Assembly (NCBI GenBank): GCA_018061965.1
Contig: JAGOTG010000011.1
Span: 1 to 64,000 of the forward strand
Direction: 5' to 3'
DNA from: Legionellaceae bacterium
GTDB taxonomy: Bacteria; Pseudomonadota; Gammaproteobacteria; Legionellales; Legionellaceae
DNA length: 64,000 nucleotides
The notes below the pieces were generated by a model. That model was not told the DNA's origin, searched no databases, and was given only the letters and a program-made list of their open reading frames with translations. Shown here one piece after another: positions 47,996-56,430 of the stretch; positions within the stretch are counted from its first letter, which is position 1, and each line of letters opens with the position of its first letter. Position numbers and translations under genes: made by a program.

Positions 47996-49459
47996 CTAAA
48001 GCATCCTAACAATTTGGTAATAATAGCGGACTGTATGGGATTCTTGGCCTTGGCTAACGCCCCATATGGATTGGATAGAAGACAATGGCTGTGTGGTAGA
48101 ATTGAGGGTATCATTTTCAAGCCGATTTTTTACCGGACTAATCAGGACAACGGTTTTGCCATGTAAATCAGCAGGACTCGTCCAAAATCCAAACATGAGC
48201 CCGCTTTGTACAACAGAATAAGGCTCGAGATTGGGTTGAGTTTTTCTTTGTTTGGTTTGATAAAAATTAAGCTCGCTGGCAATGCCATACAGATCTAATG
48301 GCATAAAGACAGGTTTTGATTTTTGAGTGCTATGTGAGGCAGCAACTTGATAGAGATCTTCTGTAAGCCGTTCCCAAGATACCATTTTGGTGAACAGCAT
48401 TTTGTTAAGGAACTCTGGTTGGCCGTAACTGATACAAAACATAATGAGTGTGTAAGTACCGATTAACAGAGGTGACATGTTGAGCCATTGGCGAAGCACA
48501 TCAATTTTCTGATACATTAAATAGGATAGCCAGGGTAAAATTGCCAATAATCCTGGGCCAATCCAATTGAATTTGGTGCCATAAAAGCAGCTGTACACAG
48601 TGTAAACCAGTAGCGGAACCAGCGTATATATTTGTAAAAACGTGATGGTCTGTGTGGGTAATGCTTTATTATCAGCGTGCTTAAATAACTTTCGTAAGCC
48701 TATGAGACCTATGGGGGTTAAAAACAGGATGAGCCAGCCTATGAGTTCCTGCAAAGAAAAGGAAAAGTGGGTTTGTAAGCGTCTTGTGCTCTGAAAAGCA
48801 AAAGACGCCCAATTATGGAGACTGTTCCAATACAGCACAGGGGAAAATAAAGTCAACGTGATAAGCGCAGCATAGTAAGGTTCTTTGCGGCGTAACCATC
48901 TGCGTCGTTCTTCATTAGTTAAGACGAATATCCCGGTAGCGATGATGATCAGACCAATAGAATATTTAGCCAATAAGCCGAAACCTAGGCTGATACCCAC
49001 AGCATACCAAGCACGGGATTCCCGCAAGCACAATGCACGATACAGAAAATAGAGTCCTGCTGACCACGCTGCTAACATAGGCATATCCGGCGTGATGATG
49101 CAGGAATCTACGAAAAAGAAGGGTAATATGGATAGTAATAAAATAGAAAATTGTCCGGAACCTTTTTGAATAATTTCGCACCATCGATACTGGAAAAAAG
49201 TCGCAATTCCCCAACATAATAAAGCGGGAAACCGCACAGCGAATTCATTGAGCCCAAATAATGTGGTGGATAATTTGATCAGGACTGCGACCAGGGGGGG
49301 ATGATCGATATACCCAAAATCCAAGTGTACAGAATAATTCCAATAATAAGCTTCTTCAGCTTGAAGGTTATGATTGAAGAGAAAAAAAATGCGCAGACAC
49401 AAAGATACCCAGAAAATGGCTTGCACATAAAAAGAGAAACGTTGCGGTTTGGTTTGCAT
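47996..49459 (-). CDS. GT39-type membrane glycosyltransferase, tandem copy 1
   Basis: 487 residues, paralogous to the downstream gene: FSFYVQAIFWVSLCLRIFFL, then AEEAYYWNYSVHLDFGYIDHPP. Same predicted topology and motifs. First of the minus-strand pair, divergent from the EVE gene. Likely transfers a sugar from a polyprenyl-phosphate donor on the periplasmic side. Confidence 0.87.
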   Translation of the reverse strand: MQTKPQRFSFYVQAIFWVSLCLRIFFLFNHNLQAEEAYYWNYSVHLDFGYIDHPPLVAVLIKLSTTLFGLNEFAVRFPALLCWGIATFFQYRWCEIIQKGSGQFSILLLSILPFFFVDSCIITPDMPMLAAWSAGLYFLYRALCLRESRAWYAVGISLGFGLLAKYSIGLIIIATGIFVLTNEERRRWLRRKEPYYAALITLTLFSPVLYWNSLHNWASFAFQSTRRLQTHFSFSLQELIGWLILFLTPIGLIGLRKLFKHADNKALPTQTITFLQIYTLVPLLVYTVYSCFYGTKFNWIGPGLLAILPWLSYLMYQKIDVLRQWLNMSPLLIGTYTLIMFCISYGQPEFLNKMLFTKMVSWERLTEDLYQVAASHSTQKSKPVFMPLDLYGIASELNFYQTKQRKTQPNLEPYSVVQSGLMFGFWTSPADLHGKTVVLISPVKNRLENDTLNSTTQPLSSIQSIWGVSQGQESHTVRYYYQIVRML

Positions 49460-49593
49460 GGTTATGGTATGAAGGGATTGTGGAATTTATGGTGTGTATT
49501 ATATGCTTTTATCCTAAAGAAAAGTAGGGTAGATGAAGGAATGCGCTATATAATGGCTTCAACTACTTTTTCTTGGTTAATATAGGTAAGATT

Positions 49594-50055
49594 ATGAAAT
49601 ATTGGTTAATGAAGTCTGAGCCATCTTGTTTTAGCATTGATGATTTAAGTCAGGCGCCCAAACAAACAACTTGTTGGGATGGTGTGCGTAACTATCAGGC
49701 ACGCAATTTTATGCGCGATGAGATGCGCGTTGGAGATCAGGTCTTTTTTTATCATTCAAATTGTCAACCACCGGGGATTGCTGGTATTGCAGAGGTGGTC
49801 CACGCTGCTTATCCTGATTTTACAGCATGGGATCCGGCCTCTGAGCACCCTGATATGAAGAGCACCCCAGATAAACCGCGTTGGTTTATGGTGGATATTC
49901 AATTTCGTCAAAAATTCTCGCATTTGCTTGCTTTAGATGCATTGAAGCATTATCCAGAACTGAGTAAGATGCCCCTATTGCGCAAAGGAAATCGTTTGTC
50001 GGTTTTGCCGGTGAGTTCTGATGAGTGGGAGTTTATTGTGCAGCTGGCATGTTGA
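49594..50055 (+). CDS. EVE domain-containing protein
   Basis: 153 residues forming one EVE domain (PUA/YTH-like fold that binds modified bases). It begins KYWLMKSEPSCFSIDDL, then WDGVRNYQARNFMRD and DQVFFYHSNC, the family signature. An in-frame TTG lies at 49573, but ATG 49594 with AGGTAAG upstream is the family start. Function in housekeeping genomes is unclear; EVE proteins may recognise modified RNA or DNA. Confidence 0.92.
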   Translation: MKYWLMKSEPSCFSIDDLSQAPKQTTCWDGVRNYQARNFMRDEMRVGDQVFFYHSNCQPPGIAGIAEVVHAAYPDFTAWDPASEHPDMKSTPDKPRWFMVDIQFRQKFSHLLALDALKHYPELSKMPLLRKGNRLSVLPVSSDEWEFIVQLAC

Positions 50056-50063
50056 GAAAGCTA

Positions 50064-51299
50064 TCACTTTATGGGTGATTTTTTGTTGGATAATTTGGGG
50101 ATTAATTTAACTAATGGCTCGATTAAATGTGCGCCGAAACGTTTACAATCCTGCTTAGTCCAATCTTCGCCAGTAATTAGTTCTTTATTCGGCATTTCAA
50201 GCACCAATGACAAACAGTTGAGGTGTTCAGCAAAAAAAGTTTTTGCCATATTAAGATTGGGATGGCCAGGAAGATCGGGTGTATATTGGGATTCTTTTTG
50301 TAAATAGGGACTTACCGCGATATACGCATCCAAAAATTCACCCTCTATGCTCAGCATTTCAGGATTATATGCACAACCAAGGCCACGCCCATTTGGAAAA
50401 ACATAGGGATGGGTTTCATCACCATGGATATCAAAAAAGGCAGAAACCCCTGTTTGTAACATCGCTTGTCGGACATAGAAAACTTCTGGGGCCGTATCTT
50501 GATTGTTGAAGATATTCCACTGCCGATTTAAATCTTTCCCCGCTGCATTGGTACGCAAATTGCCATGATACGTGCCATCAGGGTTCATGTTGGGGACAAT
50601 ATATAATACAGCACTATCTAATAACGCTGATAAATTCTCTCCTGATGCCAAACGCTCAATCAATCCTTCCACATACCATTCAGCCATGGTTTCGCCGGGA
50701 TGTTGGCGTGCGATAACCCAAATGTTTTTTTTATCTGGCCCAGGGGCGCCGATGGTTAGTAATGTGATATCACGTCCTTCAACGGATTGGCCAAGGCTTG
50801 AAACAATTCCATTTGGAATTGTTTTGGCTTTCTCAATTAATTGTAGATGTCTTGCATAAGGATACGGTGGGAAGTAAGCGATTTGCATGCTAGGACTGCT
50901 CAGTTTTCCACGAATAGTCAATATCCCTTCTTTTTGATCAAAGTTGGTGTCTAAACGAGACCACGTTTTTCCATCTGAAGAAGCGGTAGTCCTATATGCT
51001 ACGGTATCATTCCATTTTGGATAGGAGGCTGCCCCCGCATTCTCAATGGCTAAAAAAAACGTTTCACCAGGCTTGCCGTTAATAACAAAATTGAACCATT
51101 GATAATTGGTTGCACGATTATCAGGGCGAATTTTCAAACGAATGTTTTGTGAATTTTCGTCATTGATTACTTCGATATTACCACTATCTTCTGGACTATT
51201 GATTCGCATATTTTCCTGGCTTGCTGAACATGTCGGGTTAGAAAAGGCTAAAAATGCGGTTAAAAGTACTGTTGTTGTGTGGTTTGCGATGTTAATCAA
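50064..51299 (-). CDS. Exported M14-family zinc carboxypeptidase, cytosolic-carboxypeptidase-like
   Basis: 411 residues: signal peptide (about 1-27), an N-terminal beta domain (about 30-150) as in the CCP/Nna1 subfamily, then the M14 catalytic domain. Zinc ligands are His200 and Glu203 (RQHPGETMAEW) and His292 (FDIHGDE); the general base is Glu368 (LVLEMPNK). In eukaryotes this subfamily trims Glu from tubulin tails; bacterial members are usually cytosolic, so an apparent signal peptide is noteworthy. The start is a TTG, the only one that keeps the signal peptide. It converges on the EVE gene. Confidence 0.88.
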   Translation of the reverse strand: MINIANHTTTVLLTAFLAFSNPTCSASQENMRINSPEDSGNIEVINDENSQNIRLKIRPDNRATNYQWFNFVINGKPGETFFLAIENAGAASYPKWNDTVAYRTTASSDGKTWSRLDTNFDQKEGILTIRGKLSSPSMQIAYFPPYPYARHLQLIEKAKTIPNGIVSSLGQSVEGRDITLLTIGAPGPDKKNIWVIARQHPGETMAEWYVEGLIERLASGENLSALLDSAVLYIVPNMNPDGTYHGNLRTNAAGKDLNRQWNIFNNQDTAPEVFYVRQAMLQTGVSAFFDIHGDETHPYVFPNGRGLGCAYNPEMLSIEGEFLDAYIAVSPYLQKESQYTPDLPGHPNLNMAKTFFAEHLNCLSLVLEMPNKELITGEDWTKQDCKRFGAHLIEPLVKLIPKLSNKKSPIK

Positions 51300-51341
51300 A
51301 GCTCAATCTTATTAATTTCAAGGAGTAAGAAAATACTGGGT

Positions 51342-51429
51342 TGGCGGAGAGACAGGGATTCGAACCCTGGGAAGGTTGCCCTTCAACGGTTTTCAAGACC
51401 GCCGCAATCGACCACTCTGCCATCTCTCC
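51342..51429 (-). tRNA. tRNA-Ser (anticodon UGA)
   Basis: 88 bases including an encoded CCA. The acceptor stem GGAGAGA pairs with TCTCTCC, discriminator G. The anticodon loop CTTGAAA gives UGA. There is a long variable arm (class II) and the T-loop GGTTCGAATCC. Located between bamD and the M14 gene; no integrase or duplicated 3' end nearby. Confidence 0.96.
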
Positions 51430-51478
51430 GTTGCGGATTTTATAACAGAGCGCCAGTTCTTGTAAACACTTTTAGTAG

Positions 51479-52273
51479 CTATATTTCTTGCGATCGATCG
51501 AAAGGTTTTTTGGGTTTGCTATGGTAATTGTTTTGATACACGGTTAATGCGTCATTGGCCGCATCGTTTAAATGCAAAGCCAAGTCTGAATAATAGACGA
51601 CGGCCAATGCTTCCTTAGCATGTGGCGCTTGTGGATAGGTTTTGAGGTAATAACTAGCGCGTTCTTCTGCGGCCACATACATTTTGCGGTTATAATAGTA
51701 ATAGGCAGCATTCAATTCGCGTTGTGCAAAGGAGTTGCGTAAAAAAATCATATGTTGCAAAGCATTGGGCTGGTACGGGCTATCAGGAAATTTTTGCACC
51801 AATGACGCAAAATCTGAATAAGCTTGCGATTGTGTACCGGGATCGCGCTTGGAAATATTCAAAGGGAGAATATTGGCAATCACCCCTCGTGTTTGATTGA
51901 AATTAGCCAGTCCTTTCATATAATAAGCGTAATCAATAGCAGGAGACCGCGGATAAAGGTGAATAAACCGTTCTGCACTTGCTGCACAAGAAGCATAATC
52001 TTCTTTTTTATAATAAGCATAAATCAAATCAATGCCCGCTTGCTCTGCTTTATCATTAAAAGGGTATAGTGTATCCAATGCTTCTAAACGTTTAATGGCC
52101 TCAGTATATTGATGTTTGGTCAATTTCTGTTTGGCTTCAGTGTATATCTGTTGCGCGCTCATATCTTTATACGGGCTGTCATCGTCCTCATCCGAATGTC
52201 CCCATAAATGTTTACAACCACTTAAAGGAAACAGAGAAAACACTATAACTAAGAGCAGGGCGATTCGTTTCAT
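51479..52273 (-). CDS. bamD: Outer membrane assembly lipoprotein BamD
   Basis: Lipoprotein of the beta-barrel assembly complex. The 264 residues show a signal peptide with lipobox LSGC (Cys20), a short acidic linker and five TPR-like repeats, as in BamD. TPR features such as LYPRSPAIDYAYYMKGLA are conserved. Essential in relatives. It lies 13 bases downstream of rdgC. Confidence 0.93.
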   Translation of the reverse strand: MKRIALLLVIVFSLFPLSGCKHLWGHSDEDDDSPYKDMSAQQIYTEAKQKLTKHQYTEAIKRLEALDTLYPFNDKAEQAGIDLIYAYYKKEDYASCAASAERFIHLYPRSPAIDYAYYMKGLANFNQTRGVIANILPLNISKRDPGTQSQAYSDFASLVQKFPDSPYQPNALQHMIFLRNSFAQRELNAAYYYYNRKMYVAAEERASYYLKTYPQAPHAKEALAVVYYSDLALHLNDAANDALTVYQNNYHSKPKKPFDRSQEI

Positions 52274-52286
52274 GTCGGTTTATCCA

Positions 52287-53216
52287 TTATGCGTCACAAG
52301 CAACGGCTGCATGCGCACTATTTTTGGGCTGGGCAGATTGAGCAACCAGTTCAGCGGTTATGCTATTACATAAGCCCCGCAATTCTCCAGCTAATAAAGT
52401 AATTCTGGCATCACGTTGCAGTTCCTCGCCGTCCATATCTGCGATCTGATGGAGTTCATCTTGCAGATAATCTAAACATTTAATCCGTTTCAGACTTAAG
52501 GCTTGAGTCAACGTAAATTGAATTCGCTCATCCCATATTAAAGAAACCTCTGTTGCAGAAAATCCTTGTGCAAGAAGCGATTGAATTTCGTTAAGCTCAC
52601 CTCCTTTACAGGCAAAGCGTTTTTTTTCATTATCCAGAGACGACAATATACAATCAGAAGCAAGTGAAAAATTGGGGGGCAAATCATTAGGGTGATTGAT
52701 CCAATCATTAAACCGCAATGCCAAATTGTCAGGAGATCCAACTGGATCGATCTGAATGTCTGGAATGGATTTGCGTAATAAAGCCAGTAATTGAGAAGCT
52801 TGATTGACACTGCTGGTATTGAGTATCAAGCGTTGTTCTACGGTATCAAACAGTGCATATAATTTTTTTTGTAGACAAAAAGCCTTGGGCAATAATTCGA
52901 ATTCAATATCTTCAGCCAAGTGAGCACGTTCGGAACGTTTGACGGCAAAGCCTCGTTCTGTTTCCAAGGCTTTGATTTTTTCAGTAAGATGTCGTTGAAT
53001 GACGCTACGCGGTAGGATACGCTCTTCTTTTCCCAAACATACCATAATACAGCCAGCAACTTCGTGAATTAATTCTTGCTCAAAAGGTGGGATCCAACCA
53101 AACGTAAAACGCGCATGGGGTGGACAAGGTTTCAAATGCTCTTGTTCCATGGCCTGGATTTGGGAAAACATTTGTTTGGATTGATACGAATAAACTAAGA
53201 CATTATTAAACCACAT
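52287..53216 (-). CDS. rdgC: Recombination-associated protein RdgC
   Basis: Ring-forming DNA-binding protein that restrains RecA. The 309 residues start MWFNNVLVYSY (compare MWFKNLLIYR), and the central FTFGWIPPF and KGGELNEIQSLL are conserved. Length is normal (~300). A possible co-transcript with bamD. Confidence 0.92.
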   Translation of the reverse strand: MWFNNVLVYSYQSKQMFSQIQAMEQEHLKPCPPHARFTFGWIPPFEQELIHEVAGCIMVCLGKEERILPRSVIQRHLTEKIKALETERGFAVKRSERAHLAEDIEFELLPKAFCLQKKLYALFDTVEQRLILNTSSVNQASQLLALLRKSIPDIQIDPVGSPDNLALRFNDWINHPNDLPPNFSLASDCILSSLDNEKKRFACKGGELNEIQSLLAQGFSATEVSLIWDERIQFTLTQALSLKRIKCLDYLQDELHQIADMDGEELQRDARITLLAGELRGLCNSITAELVAQSAQPKNSAHAAVACDA

Positions 53217-53279
53217 TTTATAACCTACGTGTCGCTGAATTCAAATGTGCATAGCATACTCTGAGATGCGTGGAATTAA

Positions 53280-53444
53280 AAGTATATCTGTAACATCCCT
53301 GGGCAACCGCATCTTGTGCTGGATATTTGCATAGACCAACCAAGCGATCCGCACCGCCTTATTGGAGATCAATTATTCCATGGTGATTTTGAGCAATCTA
53401 CTGCGCCTAAGAAATATGAATTAGATGCCTTATCGGACATCTGA
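53280..53444 (+). pseudogene. Decayed fragment related to the C-terminus of the two-helix membrane protein at 54238-54834
   Basis: Frame 53280-53444 has no start codon (a stop precedes it at 53277) and ends at TGA 53442. It reads ...SDPHRLIGDQLFHGDFEQS and then APKKYE.LDALS, aligning without gaps to NDPHLIIGDKLSQGDFKPS and APPEKHEPDILS at the end of the minus-strand gene 1 kb away. About half of roughly 33 residues match. It occupies most of the 312-base gap between rdgC and the Ala/Lys gene; the remainder shows no gene. Confidence 0.6.
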
Positions 53445-53484
53445 TAAAAACTGGCAAGCCTGTTCTATAGGCATAATGGCGTAC

Positions 53485-53512
53485 TTGACTCTCAATACTC
53501 GTATACTACACT
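53485..53512 (+). promoter_or_regulatory. Candidate promoter of the Ala/Lys-repeat gene
   Basis: TTGACT (53485-53490), 16-base spacer, TACACT (53507-53512); the start codon follows at 53592. Confidence 0.4.
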
Positions 53513-53591
53513 TAAGTTACACAACAATATGGTAACTGCCCACAGGATTAGGTGCTGGTTGATTAAATGCCTTTTTGAGGAAAAATGCATC

Positions 53592-54077
53592 ATGAATGAC
53601 GATGATAAAAAGATACAAAAAGATGATGAAGGTAACCTGATCAATGTAAAGACGAAGAAAAAAATAGACGCTGATGGTAACGAGCCTGATGATGAAGTGC
53701 CTCGTAAGGCGTCAGACAAAGCCGTCAACTCCCCCACGGATGTTATTACTAATGCATTGTATGGGATTCTTGAAGAGAATGAGGCAAAGGCAGAAGCAGC
53801 AGCAAGAGCAGCAGCAAAAGCAGCAGCAAAAGCAGCAGCAAAAGCAGCAGCAAAAGCAGCAGCAAAAGCAGCAGCAAAAGCAGCAGCAAAAGCAGAAAGA
53901 GGAGAAAATGCGGCTGCAGGCAAGCGACCTACGCTTGAACCAATCAGTAAAACATGTACACCTGGCAGGATTGGTGGAGGGAAACCGAGCGACACGTCTG
54001 ACGCAGCTCCTCCCAGTAGCAGCCCATGGACCCCATTCAGCACCAATCCTTTCAAGAAAAAGCCGGAACCCCACTGA
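53592..54077 (+). CDS. Hypothetical protein with Ala/Lys tandem repeats
   Basis: 161 residues from ATG 53592, with GAGGA about 10 bases upstream. Three zones: an acidic/polar lead (MNDDDKKIQKDDEG), a helix of one AAAR plus seven AAAK units (residues 69-100), and a Pro/Ser-rich basic end (TNPFKKKPEPH). Ala/Lys helices of this type occur in H1-like nucleoid proteins and in disordered linkers. The repeat keeps several other frames open, but this one has a start signal and a promoter. No known family; histone-like, linker or effector roles are all possible. Confidence 0.5.
   Translation: MNDDDKKIQKDDEGNLINVKTKKKIDADGNEPDDEVPRKASDKAVNSPTDVITNALYGILEENEAKAEAAARAAAKAAAKAAAKAAAKAAAKAAAKAAAKAERGENAAAGKRPTLEPISKTCTPGRIGGGKPSDTSDAAPPSSSPWTPFSTNPFKKKPEPH
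53796..53891. repeat. 12-bp minisatellite, 8 units
   Basis: GCAGCAGCAAAA in tandem; the first unit has AGA for AAA, then seven identical units. Length changes of whole units add or remove four residues without frameshift. Confidence 0.9.
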
Positions 54078-54094
54078 TTATTTCGAGCTTTGGT

Positions 54095-54130
54095 CGACAT
54101 GCTACTCTCTGAAGAGCATGTCGTTCTGTT
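54095..54130 (+). terminator. Hairpin after the Ala/Lys gene
   Basis: CGACATGCT / AGCATGTCG with an 11-base loop is followed by TTCTGTT. The T-run is interrupted, so a weak terminator. Confidence 0.4.
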
Positions 54131-54237
54131 GCCCGGGTAACATGCCAAGCGTAAGTCCTATCTATTTACAAGCTAATGGCATTGGGTTAAGAGAAAAACA
54201 CCGTTCGGTAAATTTTTCTTAACTTAGTGTCATTTAT

Positions 54238-54834
54238 TTATATGCCAAATTGTTGTGATAAGATATCTGGTTCATGCTTCTCAGGAGGCGCAGAAGGTTT
54301 AAAATCACCTTGAGATAACTTATCTCCAATAATGAGGTGTGGATCATTGGTATGTTGATAGGTGAGTCCTGCAATTGCAGCCGCTAACACGCAAGCCAGC
54401 GCTACGTAGGGTAAAGCACAGCCTATTGCTAGCGTGCTCACTGCGATAGCTGTGGCTAAAGTATAACCTACTATTGTATATTTTTGATGCTTTTGCATGA
54501 TAATATTACATTCTGTTTTCAGTCTTGATTCAAACACTTCTTTATTTGGAATCTTTCCATCGACGTATTGGGTTGTTAACATTAAAGCGTTTGCAATGTG
54601 ATCCAATGTTTGTTGGTTATGGATTCCAGGGATTAGCTCTTTAGTAGTTGTGACGATAGCATTGATAGTTTCCGTTAAATCTGGGCGATTATGGGTTAAG
54701 CTTGAGATAGTCCTTATTGCATGGTTCATAAAATCTATGCTTAAGGGTTCAAAATGAGGTTTGGTTCGAGAAAAAATCATGTATTTTTGCATGAATTGAG
54801 AGCATTCTATTTCTATTGAGTCATCGTCTTTCAT
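54238..54834 (-). CDS. Hypothetical protein with two adjacent membrane helices
   Basis: From ATG 54834 it has 198 residues; upstream in-frame ATGs up to 54918 exist, but 54834 gives a typical charged start (MKDDDSIEIECSQFMQKY) with GAG nearby. The N-terminal ~120 residues are helical and soluble, then a hydrophobic hairpin (about 121-162), then a polar tail with NDPHLIIGDKLSQGDF. The tail recurs in the decayed fragment at 53280-53444, so it belongs to a multi-copy family. The soluble-domain/hairpin/tail design is common among membrane-targeted effectors of intracellular bacteria. No named family. Confidence 0.65.
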   Translation of the reverse strand: MKDDDSIEIECSQFMQKYMIFSRTKPHFEPLSIDFMNHAIRTISSLTHNRPDLTETINAIVTTTKELIPGIHNQQTLDHIANALMLTTQYVDGKIPNKEVFESRLKTECNIIMQKHQKYTIVGYTLATAIAVSTLAIGCALPYVALACVLAAAIAGLTYQHTNDPHLIIGDKLSQGDFKPSAPPEKHEPDILSQQFGI

Positions 54835-55060
54835 AAATATCTCGGTTTTTTTATGAACCCACATTGTACACAAAGTGATCATTGTTGTCAATATCAAATC
54901 TAAAGCAGGGGTATGCATTGCATGCTAAGCGCTATAAACGAGTGGTATTTGACTCTGCGGTTTAGATGTGACATAAAACGGGATTATTTTCCTACTCAGA
55001 ACCAAGGTTGTTAAAAAATATATTTAAAACAATGTGTTGTAACAATTTGTCGGAAGAAGA

Positions 55061-56320
55061 ATGAATAATTATTTGCTGAATCTTTCCTTACTTAGAAATA
55101 ATAGAGACTATCGACTCCTTTATCTGGGCCAGTTTGTGTCATTGATGGGGGCAATGATGACAGGGGTTGCGTTACCTTATCAAATGTATGTTTTAACCCA
55201 TTCAACACCCATGGTTGGTTTGCTAAGTTTTATTCAATTATTGTCATTGTTAATAACCTCGTTACCTGGGGGATTATTTGCCGATCGGTATAATCGTCGA
55301 TTTTTGTTGTTAATAAGTGAATTATTGCTAAGTGTTTGTTGTGTATTATTGGGTCTAAATGCTTTTTATGCGCATCCGAGTGTGAGTTTGGTTTTTGTGG
55401 TTTCCGCTTTCATGTCTGCAATCAATGGATTTCACAGACCTGCGTTGGATAGTATTAGTCAACAATTGGTCTCTCCAAAGGATTACAATTCATTGGGCGC
55501 ACTTAGAAGTTTTAAAATAAGTATTTGCATGGTAGCGGGACCATCTGTTGCGGGTTTAGTGATCGCCAAATATGGCATAGTTATTACCTGTTTTATGGAT
55601 TTTGCAACTTTTTTAATTTCCTTTATTAGCTTGTTTATGATGCACCATCTTCCTAAACCCATAAAAGAAGAGCGTATACCTATTCTAGTTTCACTGAAAC
55701 AGGGTATGCGATTCGCATTTCGACGACAAGAACTGATGGGTAGTTATTGGATCGATTTTATTGCAATGATTTTTGCAGTCCCTAATGCATTATTTCCGGC
55801 TATGGCGCAAATGTTAGGCGGGGTAAAAGTACTGGGATTATTGTATGCTTCACCGCCATTAGGTGCTTTATTGATGTCTTTTTTTAGCGGATGGACGACA
55901 CGGGTGAATCGAGATGGGAAGGCAATTGCTATTGCGGCAGCGCTGTGGGGCATTACTATGATGGGATTAGGGCTGTCGTCATCCTTGTGGTGGGTGCTTT
56001 TTTGCTTAGTATTGGCAGGAGGGTTTGAGACTATTAGTAATATTTTTCGTACAAGCTTATGGAATAATACCATTCCTCAAGCTTATAGAGGTCGATTGGC
56101 GAGTATTGAGATGTTAAATCACTTAAGTGCCCCCAAATTTGGGGATACCAGAGCCGACTTTATGGCAGCAGGTTTTGGTGTAAGAGCAGCAGTGGTTTCT
56201 GGCGGATTATTTTGCACGCTAGGTGTCGTCTTATGCTGTTTTTGCATGCCAAAATTTTGGCGACATCGATCTGATCAACAAGGGGTGACAGCTTGTCGAG
56301 TCTCTAACTCAGAACCGTAA
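55061..56320 (+). CDS. MFS transporter, EntS-like exporter
   Basis: 419 residues with about twelve helices. The loop 2-3 signature reads GGLFADRYNRR, and the start NRDYRLLYLGQFVSLMGAMMTGVALPYQ is typical of the DHA3/EntS exporter group. Proton-driven export of a siderophore or drug is the family norm; the substrate is unknown and no siderophore synthesis genes are here apart from the isochorismatase-fold enzyme next door, which is probably unrelated. GGAAG precedes the ATG. Confidence 0.85.
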   Translation: MNNYLLNLSLLRNNRDYRLLYLGQFVSLMGAMMTGVALPYQMYVLTHSTPMVGLLSFIQLLSLLITSLPGGLFADRYNRRFLLLISELLLSVCCVLLGLNAFYAHPSVSLVFVVSAFMSAINGFHRPALDSISQQLVSPKDYNSLGALRSFKISICMVAGPSVAGLVIAKYGIVITCFMDFATFLISFISLFMMHHLPKPIKEERIPILVSLKQGMRFAFRRQELMGSYWIDFIAMIFAVPNALFPAMAQMLGGVKVLGLLYASPPLGALLMSFFSGWTTRVNRDGKAIAIAAALWGITMMGLGLSSSLWWVLFCLVLAGGFETISNIFRTSLWNNTIPQAYRGRLASIEMLNHLSAPKFGDTRADFMAAGFGVRAAVVSGGLFCTLGVVLCCFCMPKFWRHRSDQQGVTACRVSNSEP

Positions 56321-56430
56321 GAATTACTGGATGGGCGTTAGTCAGCGATGCGTCACGATCCTCACCTGATAAATTGTTAGTACTTACAATTTAGTGTACT
56401 TTATAGAAGGGATGGAAGACGGAGAAGGTC

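Noticed and set aside
51342..51429. tRNA-Ser as an integration site of a mobile island
   Set aside because: No integrase and no second copy of the tRNA 3' end were seen nearby; flanks are ordinary housekeeping genes.
53492..54222. Alternative frames over the Ala/Lys minisatellite (Gln-rich, Cys/Phe-rich and Ala-rich readings)
   Set aside because: A 12-bp repeat keeps several frames open by itself; only the 53592 frame has a promoter, a ribosome binding site and sensible flanks.
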